Assembly (NCBI RefSeq): GCF_014205765.1
Contig: NZ_JACIIZ010000005.1
Coordinates: 322,837-386,836, forward strand
Source of the DNA: Nitrospirillum iridis
GTDB lineage: Bacteria; Pseudomonadota; Alphaproteobacteria; Azospirillales; Azospirillaceae
Length of the DNA: 64,000 bases
Direction: 5' to 3'
Made by a program: the position numbers and the translations under genes. The notes beneath the pieces were generated by a model. It saw nothing but the letters and a program-made list of their open reading frames with translations, was not told the DNA's origin and ran no database searches. Positions 42,824 to 51,181 of the stretch are shown one piece after another; the first letter of the stretch is position 1, and every line of letters begins with the position of its first letter.

Positions 42824-43774
42824 TCAGAAGGCCGGCGTCATGTGCGCCGGGTGGCGCTGCGCCTTCTTGATGGCATCCAGCGCGGTAACAGGGCCGACGC
42901 CATCCAAGGCCGTCTTGCCGGCGGCCGCACCGGCGACGGTGGCCTTCAGCACGTAATCCTCGACGCGGGGCTGGGCCTCCAGCGCTCGCACCCGGGCGGC
43001 CAGGGCGTCGCGCTGGCGCAGCAGGCCGGCGCGGTCGGCCCGCGCGCGGTTCAGGGCCTTGCGCAGGCCGCCCGCCCCCAGGGCAGCGGTCTTGTCATCC
43101 GTCCCCTCCTCCGCCGCCGCCTCGTCCTCGTCGTCCTCTTCCGGCGCCTCGTCGGTGTTGGCGGCCTGCAGCGTGGACAGCAGGCCTTCCACCTCCTTGG
43201 CCGACAGGCCGGCCACGGCGGCGCTGAGGGCTTTCAGGAGGGTGGCCAGCGGCGCGCAATCAGCCAGCGCGTCTGGTTCATCGGCGCCGGGCTTCTTCTT
43301 GGCCGGCGGCGTATCGGCTTCGGTCATGTCGGTATCCTCCAGCTTGACCAGGGTGATGACGGCATCGGGGTTGGCCGGGCGGTCCACCAGGCTGATTTCC
43401 GTCAGGCGCAGGGCGGTGATGGTGTTGCGGTCGTCGGGATCACGCGCCACCACCTTGCCGCCGATGGAAAAGCCCTTGTAGACGCCGGCCTTGACCTTGC
43501 GGATGGCGACCGGGTCCACCACCGTGGCGGTGATGCGGGTACGACGGTCGGCGCCGACGGCGGCGGCATCCACCCGGCCGGCGGCCAGGGGCTGGTGCAT
43601 CTCCCGCAAGGGCCCGGTACCCAGGCGCAGGAAATCCGGCAGGGCCGCCTTCACGGCGTCCGCCGCGACCACCTCACCGTCGCCGTCCACGGTCTCGGTA
43701 GTGGCGATGCCCTCCACCATCAGGGTGCCGTCCGCCCCCTCCTCCACCTTGGTGAAATTGCCGAACAGGCGCAT
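42824..43774 (-). CDS. XkdF-like prohead protease with scaffold-like C-terminus
   Basis: 316 residues from ATG 43774. The protease domain (1-150) contains MVEGIATTETVDGDGEVVAA, LREMHQPLAAGRVDA with the putative catalytic His, VKAGVYKGFSIGGKVVARDP with the putative Ser, and LTEISLVDRPANPDAVI. This matches XkdF/Peptidase_S78-type phage proteases. The rest (about 150-316) is acidic, helical and coiled-coil, like a scaffolding domain that is usually digested during head maturation. Located between portal and capsid as expected. Confidence 0.82.
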   Translation of the reverse strand: MRLFGNFTKVEEGADGTLMVEGIATTETVDGDGEVVAADAVKAALPDFLRLGTGPLREMHQPLAAGRVDAAAVGADRRTRITATVVDPVAIRKVKAGVYKGFSIGGKVVARDPDDRNTITALRLTEISLVDRPANPDAVITLVKLEDTDMTEADTPPAKKKPGADEPDALADCAPLATLLKALSAAVAGLSAKEVEGLLSTLQAANTDEAPEEDDEDEAAAEEGTDDKTAALGAGGLRKALNRARADRAGLLRQRDALAARVRALEAQPRVEDYVLKATVAGAAAGKTALDGVGPVTALDAIKKAQRHPAHMTPAF

Positions 43775-43778
43775 GGCG

Positions 43779-45194
43779 TCAGGTCTCCTCATCAGGGGAT
43801 GGCGCGTCGGGCGCCGTGTCGGGGGCGGGCGGGGGCAAGCCTTGCGCCGCCTGCTCCAGCGGCACGGCGTTGCCACCGTAGATCAGCGGGCGGTCCCCGC
43901 CGGGCACGGGGGGATAGCCGATGTCGGCCCGCACCTCGTTCAGGGTCTTGATGCCGGCACGGACATGGATGTTGGCGATGGTGGCGGCCTTGACCGGATC
44001 GACTTCACGAGTGTCGTTCCACGCGAACTCCAGGTCGGCGGCGTCGAACTCCCGGGCCAGCAGGTCGTCGATCAGTTCCTTGACCCACAGCATGGTGGGG
44101 CCCAGCCCCTCCTCATGCGCGGCGTCCTGCGCGGTCTGGGCGGTGGCGCGGTTCATCTGCGCCACGAAGGCCTGCGGGCTGATGGAAAAGGCGAAGCACG
44201 CCACCCGCGCCAGCCACTCGTCGAACACGCCCTTCAGCTCCGGTTCCTTGATGGGAATGAAGGTGCGGGCGACACCGCCGGGCACGAATTTGGCGTGGCG
44301 GCGGCTGGCGGTATCGCCCTCGTGCAGGGCGTCCCAATAGGTCTGGAACTGGCGGATCTGGTCCGGCGTCCAGGCATCCGGCACGCCGATCAGCGCCTCG
44401 GGGATGTTGCCCTCGGTGTAGTACTGCAGCTGCCAGATCTGCCGGCGCAGGGCGATGTTGACGGTGGTCTCGATCTGCTCCACCGGACCCAGGCCATAGA
44501 CGCGGTGCGGGCGTGGGTTGCGCGGGGCGTAGATCAGGTCATCGGTGGTGTAGTCGACGGCGGGCAGGCCCTTCAGCTCCTGCTGATAGGCGACATCGGG
44601 CGGCAGCGGCGTGCGGCCGAAGGGGTCGATCACCCGCTTGATGGTGGCGCCGTCCATGACCTGCAGCGCCCGGACCTGGCCACCCAGCGTGCGCGCCACA
44701 TAGAGCGTGGGCGCATCGATGACCAGCAGGTCCTCCAGCAGCAGGCGCAGCCAGCGCGACCAGGCGTGCACCCCGTCAGGCCGGTGGAAGAAGGTGGTCA
44801 ACGCCTCGACCCGCGCGTCGGGCCGCGCATCGGCGGTATTGGTGGTAGGGGCGGCCCCCCGCACCCGGATGGTCCATTTCAGGCCCGCCATCTGATCCTT
44901 GCGGGTTTCGATCAGCAGGCGCAGCACGTCCCAACTGTCGGCCAGGGCGCGCAAGGCCTCGAACCGCGTCCCCTCATAGGCCTTGGGCCGTTGCAGCAGG
45001 TTGTAGCCGGACGGGAAGTCGAACTGCCGCCCCGCCACCTCCGGCGCGCTGGGAGGCAAGGGATCCAGCGGGCCGAACCAGGAGGAGGCGTCGCCCGTCA
45101 CCGTGTAGGAGACGGCCGCCCCCAGGGCGCGGCTGGCGCGGGCAAGAATGCCCGGCGCCACCGCGCGCCCCTTGCTGTCGCGGTTGCTTGACAT
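43779..45194 (-). CDS. Phage portal protein
   Basis: 471 residues. The N-terminal part includes WDVLRLLIETRKDQMAGLKW; the middle LLEDLLVIDAPTLYVARTLG followed by VRALQVMDGATIKRVIDPFG and DLIYAPRNPRPHRVYGLGPV; and the crown region WLARVACFAFSISPQAFVAQ, NRATAQTAQDAAHEEGLGPT. These are typical of HK97-like portal (Phage_portal) proteins. The C-terminus is Pro/Asp-rich. It forms the dodecameric DNA channel in the head. The protease gene starts 5 nt later. Confidence 0.9.
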   Translation of the reverse strand: MSSNRDSKGRAVAPGILARASRALGAAVSYTVTGDASSWFGPLDPLPPSAPEVAGRQFDFPSGYNLLQRPKAYEGTRFEALRALADSWDVLRLLIETRKDQMAGLKWTIRVRGAAPTTNTADARPDARVEALTTFFHRPDGVHAWSRWLRLLLEDLLVIDAPTLYVARTLGGQVRALQVMDGATIKRVIDPFGRTPLPPDVAYQQELKGLPAVDYTTDDLIYAPRNPRPHRVYGLGPVEQIETTVNIALRRQIWQLQYYTEGNIPEALIGVPDAWTPDQIRQFQTYWDALHEGDTASRRHAKFVPGGVARTFIPIKEPELKGVFDEWLARVACFAFSISPQAFVAQMNRATAQTAQDAAHEEGLGPTMLWVKELIDDLLAREFDAADLEFAWNDTREVDPVKAATIANIHVRAGIKTLNEVRADIGYPPVPGGDRPLIYGGNAVPLEQAAQGLPPPAPDTAPDAPSPDEET

Positions 45195-45438
45195 GCGTTT
45201 CGTCTTTCGTGGTGGAAGCGGGCAAAATAGGGTTACGCCGCAGCGTTTTCGCGGGCGGCGTGTTTGACCTGAGCCGGAAGAATAGGCCGGTGGTTAATGA
45301 ACGACGTTCGGACCGCGCGTCAGCCCAACCAGCCGCTTAGGGGCCGTTGGGAATTTACTGATCCAATTCAAGCCTGAAACTCGAGATCCTGACTCTGTTT
45401 TGCTGCAAAACTTGATTCAGTTATTTTCCCACGAGCCC
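45195..45438. other. Spacer between immunity-like gene and portal
   Basis: 244 nt with no gene. It is the likely site of a promoter for the head/tail genes downstream of the cargo insertion, but no clear hexamers were found. Confidence 0.4.
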
Positions 45439-45819
45439 TTAGCCAAGGGCAGGAGCGTCGCGATCGACGATAAATCCGCCCGCGATCTCTTCAAAAGTGC
45501 CCCCACCATAATCAGCGAGAGCATCCCTGACCGCAGGGGTCGCCTGGCATCCAAACACACTCAATCGGCGCCACGCGGGATGATGCTGGTCAATCGTATC
45601 CAGAAGGGAGATGAACGCGTTCTCCGGTGACGTCATATCCGCCCTGGTGAAGACCGTGACCTGGTGAGCATGACCATCCTTGGCCCACAGCCGCTCGGCA
45701 GCTTCCCTGTTCGCGGGTGATTGACATAGCCAAACAGGATGCAGTCCGGCGAATTCACTGAGTCGCTCACCGAAATCAGGGGCGAAGGCCAGGACAACAT
45801 CGTCGCTTAAAAATGACAT
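45439..45819 (-). CDS. Putative immunity protein (second in cargo set)
   Basis: 126 residues, not recognised; start at ATG 45819 behind GGGGACTGAAGG. An acidic alpha-beta protein (MSFLSDDVVLAFAPDFGERL; then VWLCQSPANREAAERLWAKD; a strand VTVFTRADM; and AWRRLSVFGCQATPAVRDAL). No signal peptide or membrane segment. It lies 45 nt downstream of the gene at 45865 in the same direction, between an NlpC-type toxin-like gene and the portal gene. Small acidic proteins in this position are often immunity or orphan immunity proteins; this is inference from context. Confidence 0.5.
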   Translation of the reverse strand: MSFLSDDVVLAFAPDFGERLSEFAGLHPVWLCQSPANREAAERLWAKDGHAHQVTVFTRADMTSPENAFISLLDTIDQHHPAWRRLSVFGCQATPAVRDALADYGGGTFEEIAGGFIVDRDAPALG

Positions 45820-45864
45820 CTGCCTTCAGTCCCCTTTCAATGGCTCCCCTTAAAGGGCTTGCCA

Positions 45865-46215
45865 CTAGCGCTCGCCGCCCAGCTTGCCGGACGCTGCGTC
45901 GGGTACGCTACCCTGCTTGGCCCAAACATCGTTCCAACGCTGGAAGGTGCGTTCCGTTGGTTCCATCCACGTGTAAGGGCGAGAGTCCAGATAATCGAGA
46001 CTGAGCATCGTCGCGGGCACATCAATATAAAGTCCAGGCTCGCCGCCGTCCTCGTAGCATCGAAACAGATCGTCCGCTGCCCACGCCTTCATCTGGACCA
46101 AGGCTTGTTCCCTACTCAAGCTCCAATCCTGGACTCCGGCGTTAATGAGATTCTGAACCGAATCCTGATCAAGGGCATAGAGTACCGCCGTATGTTCAAA
46201 ATTTAAGTCCGTCAC
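45865..46215 (-). CDS. Putative immunity protein (first in cargo set)
   Basis: 116 residues with GTG start at 46215 behind GGGAGAA. Acidic and aromatic: FEHTAVLYALDQDSVQNLIN, then WSLSREQALVQMKAWAADDL, GEPGLYIDVPATMLSLDYLD and TFQRWNDVWAKQG. Not recognised as a named family; small size, acidity and position 241 nt behind the BPSL0067-type gene suggest an immunity partner. The absence of a signal peptide is a problem for neutralising a periplasmic amidase, so it may guard against another toxin. Confidence 0.5.
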   Translation of the reverse strand: MTDLNFEHTAVLYALDQDSVQNLINAGVQDWSLSREQALVQMKAWAADDLFRCYEDGGEPGLYIDVPATMLSLDYLDSRPYTWMEPTERTFQRWNDVWAKQGSVPDAASGKLGGER

Positions 46216-46456
46216 AGCGTTCTCCCGCTTTACCGGCCCCTGGCCGAGGACAGCCCATGATTTCTATATCATGTACGGAAAAGCCGTCAGCCTCATAGGG
46301 GAAGTGCGGCCTGTAGCGGGGTTTGCCGTCGACGTTCCCGGATCACCTATTTGGGGGTGTATGAGGATGTCTCATAGCTAATCGCCATGGCGGCAACTCC
46401 CGCATTTACCCAGATGAGGTAATGTATGGCGGGTATTTTGACGCTATTCCGGCCAA
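46216..46456. other. Spacer between toxin-like gene and immunity-like genes
   Basis: 241 nt, moderately A/T-rich, no gene. Contains the inverted repeat TATGAG-GATGT-CTCATA near 46360-46378. Confidence 0.4.
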
Positions 46457-47338
46457 TTAATCCTTTTTTATCGTGGAATAACTGGTGGGCAGTTTGCTGC
46501 CACCCCTTTTGTCTCCATACAAATATAGTTTTTTGTGCACCTGCCCCGAGTTATTTCCGCGACTATTATATTGCTCCAGAACCCAAATTCCCTCATCGGT
46601 CGCACTCAGGAAAATTGCCGCGTGATTCCCTGCCGCCCGGTTTCCGTATCGTCCATTGGGGTCGAATGTGGCGATAACAGTGCCTGGCTTTAGTGTCTTG
46701 ATGACATCCGGGGTTAGCTTTTCCCCCTCACGCCAGTTGCCGGATTTCGCCAGTCCACTGGTCAAAGATCGAACCAAGCTTACACATTCATGGATGTTTT
46801 GCGCGTCTATATGCGGCGCGGAATGGAACCAACCACCAACCTTTCCCGCTTCCGCAATGAGCCCCGTTACTTTCGCGTCCACTTGCTTGGTACTCAAGCC
46901 CGCGAAGCCATCGGCGACCCAACGACCTTGGTCGTCGCGTGCTTCGCCTTGATAGGCATCGTTGGCAGCCTTGGCCAAAGCCGCCTTCGTTGCCCCCTCC
47001 GCTGGCGGCAATCCCACCCGCACAAGGGCGATGGCCGCCAACGCGCGTTTGCCCTCGCTCAGCGCCTGCGCCACTGAAGCCAGACGCTGAGCCAAACGTA
47101 CGCCATCGTCCAGCGTGTAGGGACGGCCATAGGCCTGGGTCAGTGTCGCGGCCAGCCGATCAGGCGTCTGAGGCTGCCAGCCCTCCCCCACACGTCGTAA
47201 CAGAGGCAGGCCGCCCCCCAGGAAAGCCCCTTGATCATTCACGTAAGGCAGCCCGTCTTTGGGCGGAGCGCCATCAAAGCAGGCGTCCGCGCGGTGGACG
47301 GTGCCAGGCCAGAATTCCGTCGATCGTTGCGGCGACAT
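46457..47338 (-). CDS. Polymorphic toxin-like protein with BPSL0067-type NlpC/P60 amidase domain
   Basis: 293 residues from ATG 47338. Residues of about 35-112 (GAFLGGGLPLLRR, then PDRLAATLTQAYG and a helical stretch) are homologous to residues 38-118 of the protein at 50286-51158. A linker with EARDDQGRW (132-140) follows. The C-terminal domain (about 155-293) has HECVSLVRSL with a likely catalytic Cys185, NWREGEKL, GTVIATFDPNGRYGN, and GNHAAIFLSATDEGIWVLEQ with His239. This order matches BPSL0067-family NlpC/P60-like peptidases that cleave peptidoglycan peptides. GC content drops from the N-terminal to the C-terminal coding part. Located between TerL and portal, where structural genes are normally contiguous. 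Alternative: a virion-associated wall hydrolase. Confidence 0.68.
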   Translation of the reverse strand: MSPQRSTEFWPGTVHRADACFDGAPPKDGLPYVNDQGAFLGGGLPLLRRVGEGWQPQTPDRLAATLTQAYGRPYTLDDGVRLAQRLASVAQALSEGKRALAAIALVRVGLPPAEGATKAALAKAANDAYQGEARDDQGRWVADGFAGLSTKQVDAKVTGLIAEAGKVGGWFHSAPHIDAQNIHECVSLVRSLTSGLAKSGNWREGEKLTPDVIKTLKPGTVIATFDPNGRYGNRAAGNHAAIFLSATDEGIWVLEQYNSRGNNSGQVHKKLYLYGDKRGGSKLPTSYSTIKKD

Positions 47339-47426
47339 GGTGGGCGGACCTTTCCGGTAGCGCCCTTTGGGCGCGCTGACACATCTCTTGTGCGAAGACG
47401 GCGTAAAGAGTCCCGCGCCTGGCGGC

Positions 47427-49013
47427 TCAGGCCGGGGAACCGGTTGATACGGTGGGCGACACCAGCCCCGCCGCCATCTCGGCATAAACGGCCAGCAGGC
47501 CGGTGCCGTCGCCAGCGGGCTGGGCGTGGGCCAGCACCAGGGCGTCGCCCTTGTCGGGGCTGCGGCCGATGCGGGCCTTGATGTCGTCCTTGGCTTCGAT
47601 CTGGATGCCGCGCGCCGTCATCTTCCAGCGTGGCGCCACCAGATCGGCCAGCAATTCGCGGTCCGGCGGCAGGGCGAGGTCGGCGCCCAGTTCCGGCTCC
47701 AGGGCTTCGCGCAGGCCCCAGTACCATTCGGCCCGGCGGTTGACGAAGCCCAGGCGACCACCACGGTCGCGGGCGCCGCTGGCCGCCGCCGCGTTCATCG
47801 CCACCATGCGCAGGCCGTGCAGCACGCCCAGATCCTGGACGGAGGCGCCGACGCCGATGGCATCCACCTGCACGGCGACGCCCCCGGGCGTATCCGTGGT
47901 CACCTGCCCGGCCAACCGCCGCAGGATCAGGGCGACGACGGCCGCACCGTCCGGCGTCTGCCGGCCAGGCACCACATCCAAGGGCGCGAACCAGGCGCCA
48001 TGGCGGGCGGCCAGCACCGTGCGGTCGCGCCCGCCGCGCGCCACGTCCACCCCCAGGGCCACGAGGGGCGCCGTCGCGGCATCCACCGGACGCCAGCGGG
48101 CCATGGCGGCCTCCACCCAGGCGGTGGGGATGACCTGCCAGGGATGATCCTCCCGCCCCGCCCCGAAGTCGCCGCGCAGCATCTTGGAGCGCAACGGCTC
48201 CGGCAGGGACTGCAGGGTGGCGATGTAGCCGGCGCGCATCATCACCGGGTTGTCCTCCACCCGTGCCGGAATGAAGGTGCGGGACTTCGGCGTCAGCATC
48301 TCGCCATCCGCCAGCGCCACCGGCTCCGGGCCGGGAACCTCCTGGTCCTGGCCCTGGGCATCGGTGACGAACCAGCGCAACTCCCCCGGCTGGGCGGGGT
48401 TGGGGTGCGTCGGGTCCAGCCATGGGGCCCAGAAACGGATGACCCAGGCGCCCTCGGCGTCGGTGGGCGGGTTGCCGGCACCGATGACACGGCAGCGTTG
48501 GCCCGCGTCCACGCCCGGCCCCGGCCGGTTCCAGCCCACCAGGAAACGGAATTGCGTCTCCGTGAAATGCGGCAACTCATCGAAGGCGATCAGGTCGTGG
48601 GGGCGGCCCTGGTATTTGTGCACATCGTCGGCGTGCTGCACGGCGCCGAATTCGATGATCCGGCCATCGGCCAGACGCCAGGTCCAGTCCGATTTTGACC
48701 AGCGCCCCCGGCCGCGGAACAACAGCTGCGCCCGGTCGGCGATGCCCTTCAGCTGGGGATATTCGCGGCGGAAGAGGATGGACAGGCGGTGGCGGGTATG
48801 GGCCGCACCCAGCAACAGGTCGGTCTTGCCGCCGCCAGCCGCGCCGCCGTAGTAGAGGAAATCAGCCTCGCTGTTCAGCGCCAGGGTCTGGGGCCCGGGG
48901 AAGGGCGTCCACCGTGCCGCCGTGCGCCGCTCAATCTCCGCCCGCACCACCGTCAGCGCCCGGGTAAGGGCCCGCCGCTTCCAGGCGGCGGAGGAGGGCT
49001 TCCAGTTGGGCAT
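47427..49013 (-). CDS. Terminase large subunit
   Basis: 528 residues. ATPase domain with Walker A YGGAAGGGKTD (about 55-65), Walker B LIAFDELPHF, and a coupling motif region GAGNPP. The nuclease domain starts at LGVDVARGGRDRTV (about 330) with the first catalytic Asp, followed by VAVQVDAIGVGASVQDL and the later Asp in DKGDALVLAH. It packages DNA into the prohead. Its start overlaps the small subunit gene by about 80 nt. Confidence 0.93.
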   Translation of the reverse strand: MPNWKPSSAAWKRRALTRALTVVRAEIERRTAARWTPFPGPQTLALNSEADFLYYGGAAGGGKTDLLLGAAHTRHRLSILFRREYPQLKGIADRAQLLFRGRGRWSKSDWTWRLADGRIIEFGAVQHADDVHKYQGRPHDLIAFDELPHFTETQFRFLVGWNRPGPGVDAGQRCRVIGAGNPPTDAEGAWVIRFWAPWLDPTHPNPAQPGELRWFVTDAQGQDQEVPGPEPVALADGEMLTPKSRTFIPARVEDNPVMMRAGYIATLQSLPEPLRSKMLRGDFGAGREDHPWQVIPTAWVEAAMARWRPVDAATAPLVALGVDVARGGRDRTVLAARHGAWFAPLDVVPGRQTPDGAAVVALILRRLAGQVTTDTPGGVAVQVDAIGVGASVQDLGVLHGLRMVAMNAAAASGARDRGGRLGFVNRRAEWYWGLREALEPELGADLALPPDRELLADLVAPRWKMTARGIQIEAKDDIKARIGRSPDKGDALVLAHAQPAGDGTGLLAVYAEMAAGLVSPTVSTGSPA

Positions 49014-49512
49014 CGTTCAAGCTCGCCAAAGCCACGGGATCATCAAGCGGCGGGGACGGGGTGCCACCGCGCGGACCCGCCCCGTAGCCATCGCCCTCGC
49101 CTTCCAGCGGGCCATCATCGGCGTCGCCCGCCTTGGCCCCCCAGCCCAGGCGCACCCGGCACCAGAAGATGAGGGAGGGGGCATGCCCTTCCAGGGCCTT
49201 GGCGTACAGGGTTTCGACGATGCGGGCGTGGGCGCGGGCCGCGCCCTGTTCCAGCTCCCGCCCGAAATGGCGGCGTAGGGTGCGGGGGCTGACGCCCAGC
49301 ATGCGGGCGATGACGCCGCGCGGAACCCCCTTACCCGCCAGGTCGGCCACCTCCGCCCGGCGATCATCGCTGATCACCAGGCGGGTACGGACGGCGCGCA
49401 CGGGAGCGGGTAGGGACAACGCCGGAGTGTCGGTCAGGGTTTGAGTGGACAGGGCTTCGGCTTCCGCCCCCTTTGTGACGGGCGGCATGGGCGGCGTCTT
49501 GCGCGTCGGCAC
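48931..49512 (-). CDS. Terminase small subunit-like protein
   Basis: About 193 residues with a GTG start at 49512 behind GAGAGGTG; an ATG at 49488 lacks a ribosome site. A helix-turn-helix (RRAEVADLAGKGVPRGVIAR followed by MLGVSPRTLRRHFGRELEQG) resembles the DNA-binding domain of small terminases, then ALEGHAPSLIFWCRVRLGWG, a motif common in alphaproteobacterial TerS-like proteins, and a C-terminal acidic/Gly-rich tail with a helix. It should recognise the packaging site. Position directly ahead of TerL supports the call. Confidence 0.78.
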   Translation of the reverse strand: MPTRKTPPMPPVTKGAEAEALSTQTLTDTPALSLPAPVRAVRTRLVISDDRRAEVADLAGKGVPRGVIARMLGVSPRTLRRHFGRELEQGAARAHARIVETLYAKALEGHAPSLIFWCRVRLGWGAKAGDADDGPLEGEGDGYGAGPRGGTPSPPLDDPVALASLNDAQLEALLRRLEAAGPYPGADGGAGGD

Positions 49513-49874
49513 GGCGGCGCACCTCTCAAAGGCTGCAAATCGGATTGAGGTCAGGCCCACCGGCACCGCCAGGGCCTGAAAAGCGAAGCGCCCGGCAAGG
49601 CGTTCAGCCTTCCGGGCGCAAATCGGCATTTCATATTTCTATATATGCCAGCACAGCGCCGCGGCGTCAAGCACATTTTACATCGCGCTTCACTTTTCGC
49701 CTGCGATTGACGGCGCCCATCAACGCCTTGGCAGGGGCGAAAGGCCCCGTCCGGGCCGGTCAATAGGGCATCCCAATCCCGCCGCATGACAATGGGGGCA
49801 AAACAACGCCCGACATACGGAAGATGGCCAGTCGGCCGATTCGCTGGAGAATTATGGCGCTGATGCCTCAACCA
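49513..49874. other. Spacer between toxin/immunity pair and TerS
   Basis: 362 nt without a gene. Contains the strong inverted repeat at 49588-49619 and an A/T-rich patch at 49625-49690 that could hold the promoter for the terminase/late genes. Confidence 0.45.
49588..49619 (-). terminator. Putative terminator after the Sel1-protein gene
   Basis: GCGCCCGG and CCGGGCGC (49588-49595 and 49612-49619), extended inwards by AAGGC/GCCTT with one offset, form a long stem. On the minus strand it is followed by TTCGCTTTTC. It would separate the toxin/immunity transcript from the terminase genes. Confidence 0.55.
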
Positions 49875-50279
49875 CTATTCATCTTCTTCATCGTCCCTAT
49901 GCTCCCAAGGAGGCCCTTCATCAGCCCAAGGGTCGCCGCGATCCTTGACGATTTGCCAGAATTTCTGAGCCAACACCGGCCTGCCCAACCGCCAGTATGC
50001 GTTTGCCAAGTTCGCGCACGCCGCGTTGCTCCCCGCGAGGCACGCCTTTTTATATAATATTTCGGCAGTTTTGAAGTCTTTGAAAATGGGTGGTTCGCTA
50101 AGATGGTCAGCCAGCATGGTCATGCTCCAAACGTGGCCAAAATGCACACCGATCTTGAACAGCAAAGTGGCATTATCCGCATCACCGGATTCTTCCAATT
50201 TCTGCGCCAAGACCCCCAATCTGTCAAAATCATCTTCTGAAATATCAAGGTTGAATGTCCCCGATTCTTCACTCATCAT
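49875..50279 (-). CDS. Sel1-repeat protein, putative immunity protein
   Basis: 134 residues; ATG at 50279 or 50276 with GAGGTG, which overlaps the stop of the upstream gene (gap 6 nt). It contains Sel1-like helical repeats: NATLLFKIGVHFGHVWSMTM-LADHLSE, then DFKTAEILYKKACLAGSNAA-CANLANAYWRLGRP. The C-terminus is very acidic (EHRDDEEDE). Low GC relative to phage structural genes. Sel1-repeat proteins are recurrent immunity partners of polymorphic toxins. Tight coupling to the gene at 50286, which has the shared toxin-type N-terminus, makes this the best toxin/immunity candidate pair here. Confidence 0.62.
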   Translation of the reverse strand: MMSEESGTFNLDISEDDFDRLGVLAQKLEESGDADNATLLFKIGVHFGHVWSMTMLADHLSEPPIFKDFKTAEILYKKACLAGSNAACANLANAYWRLGRPVLAQKFWQIVKDRGDPWADEGPPWEHRDDEEDE

Positions 50280-50285
50280 GGCACC

Positions 50286-51158
50286 TCAGATCGAATCCGG
50301 CAAACATTTGCCGGGGGTGAGCTGGCACATCTGCTCTTCCAATATCCTCCCCGGAAGAAAAGAAAAAGGAAGAATACCCGGTATTCCGCGAAGGGCTTTA
50401 TCAGCAAAATACTCCAACTCCTCCTTGGTCGATGGCCGTTCGCGCCAAGCGCCATTCTGATCTTTCCACCGGGTCCATCCGGGTTTGTCGCGATGCGGCC
50501 GCAGTTTCTTAAACTGGTTTCCGCTTCCCGCCTTGCTGCTAGACCAGTTGCGTTCCCCGTCATACCCGACCGGCACCACTCCGGCACGCAGCCCATCGCC
50601 TGCCACTTCATATGGGGCGGAACCGGTCGCCATATCGCTGCCACCCCCGGACGTCCAGCGACCATGGTCATCCCTGGGCTGGTCGGGGCTGTATTTTGCA
50701 ATCGCAAAGCCCGCCACCTTCATCAGGACATTTGGCGCCATCCCATCATCCAGCAGCGTCTCCGCCAGGAACAGGCGGTGGGCGGTGGCCTCGGTGTCCG
50801 GCAGGGCGCCTAGCCCCGCATGGGCCAGGTGGATGGCGGCTTGCACGGCCTCATTCGCGGCAAGGGCACGGCCGGCGGCCTCGACCTTCGCCAGAATATG
50901 CCGTGCGCGCTCCGCCGTATGGGGGCTGCCATACGCGATGGCGAGCAGGGCCAGCAGGCGATCGGCATCGACATCCAAAGCCTGTGGTGCCCAGACATTA
51001 GCCGAGCGCTTGGCCAACAGGGTGCCGGCGCCCAGGACCAAGCCAGCAGGGGTCAGAACCGGGTGTGGGTGTAGGCCCCGGGCGCGGCGATGCTGCCAGG
51101 CGGCGGCCAGGGCGGGGTGACCAGTATCCATATCGTCCCGGGGCAAGAGTGCGGTCAT
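50286..51158 (-). CDS. Polymorphic toxin-like protein with unassigned C-terminal domain
   Basis: 290 residues; ATG 51158 follows AAAGGA. Residues 1-170 are high-GC and helical. The segment AGLVLGAGTLLAKR, then DADRLLALLAIAYGSPHTAE and RALAANEAVQAAIHLAHAGL (38-118) aligns with the BPSL0067-type protein at 46457. A linker KYSPDQPRDDHGRW (155-168) comes next. The C-terminal 120 residues are of lower GC and unrelated to the other protein: GNQFKKLRPHRDKPGWTRWK-DQNGAWRERPST, then a hydrophobic patch GIPGILPFSFLP and two Cys near the end. The last part has no family I can name; basic residues before an aromatic strand could suit a nuclease. The Sel1 gene follows after 6 nt. Confidence 0.6.
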   Translation of the reverse strand: MTALLPRDDMDTGHPALAAAWQHRRARGLHPHPVLTPAGLVLGAGTLLAKRSANVWAPQALDVDADRLLALLAIAYGSPHTAERARHILAKVEAAGRALAANEAVQAAIHLAHAGLGALPDTEATAHRLFLAETLLDDGMAPNVLMKVAGFAIAKYSPDQPRDDHGRWTSGGGSDMATGSAPYEVAGDGLRAGVVPVGYDGERNWSSSKAGSGNQFKKLRPHRDKPGWTRWKDQNGAWRERPSTKEELEYFADKALRGIPGILPFSFLPGRILEEQMCQLTPGKCLPDSI

Positions 51159-51181
51159 GGTCGTGTCCTTTCCAGCGACGG

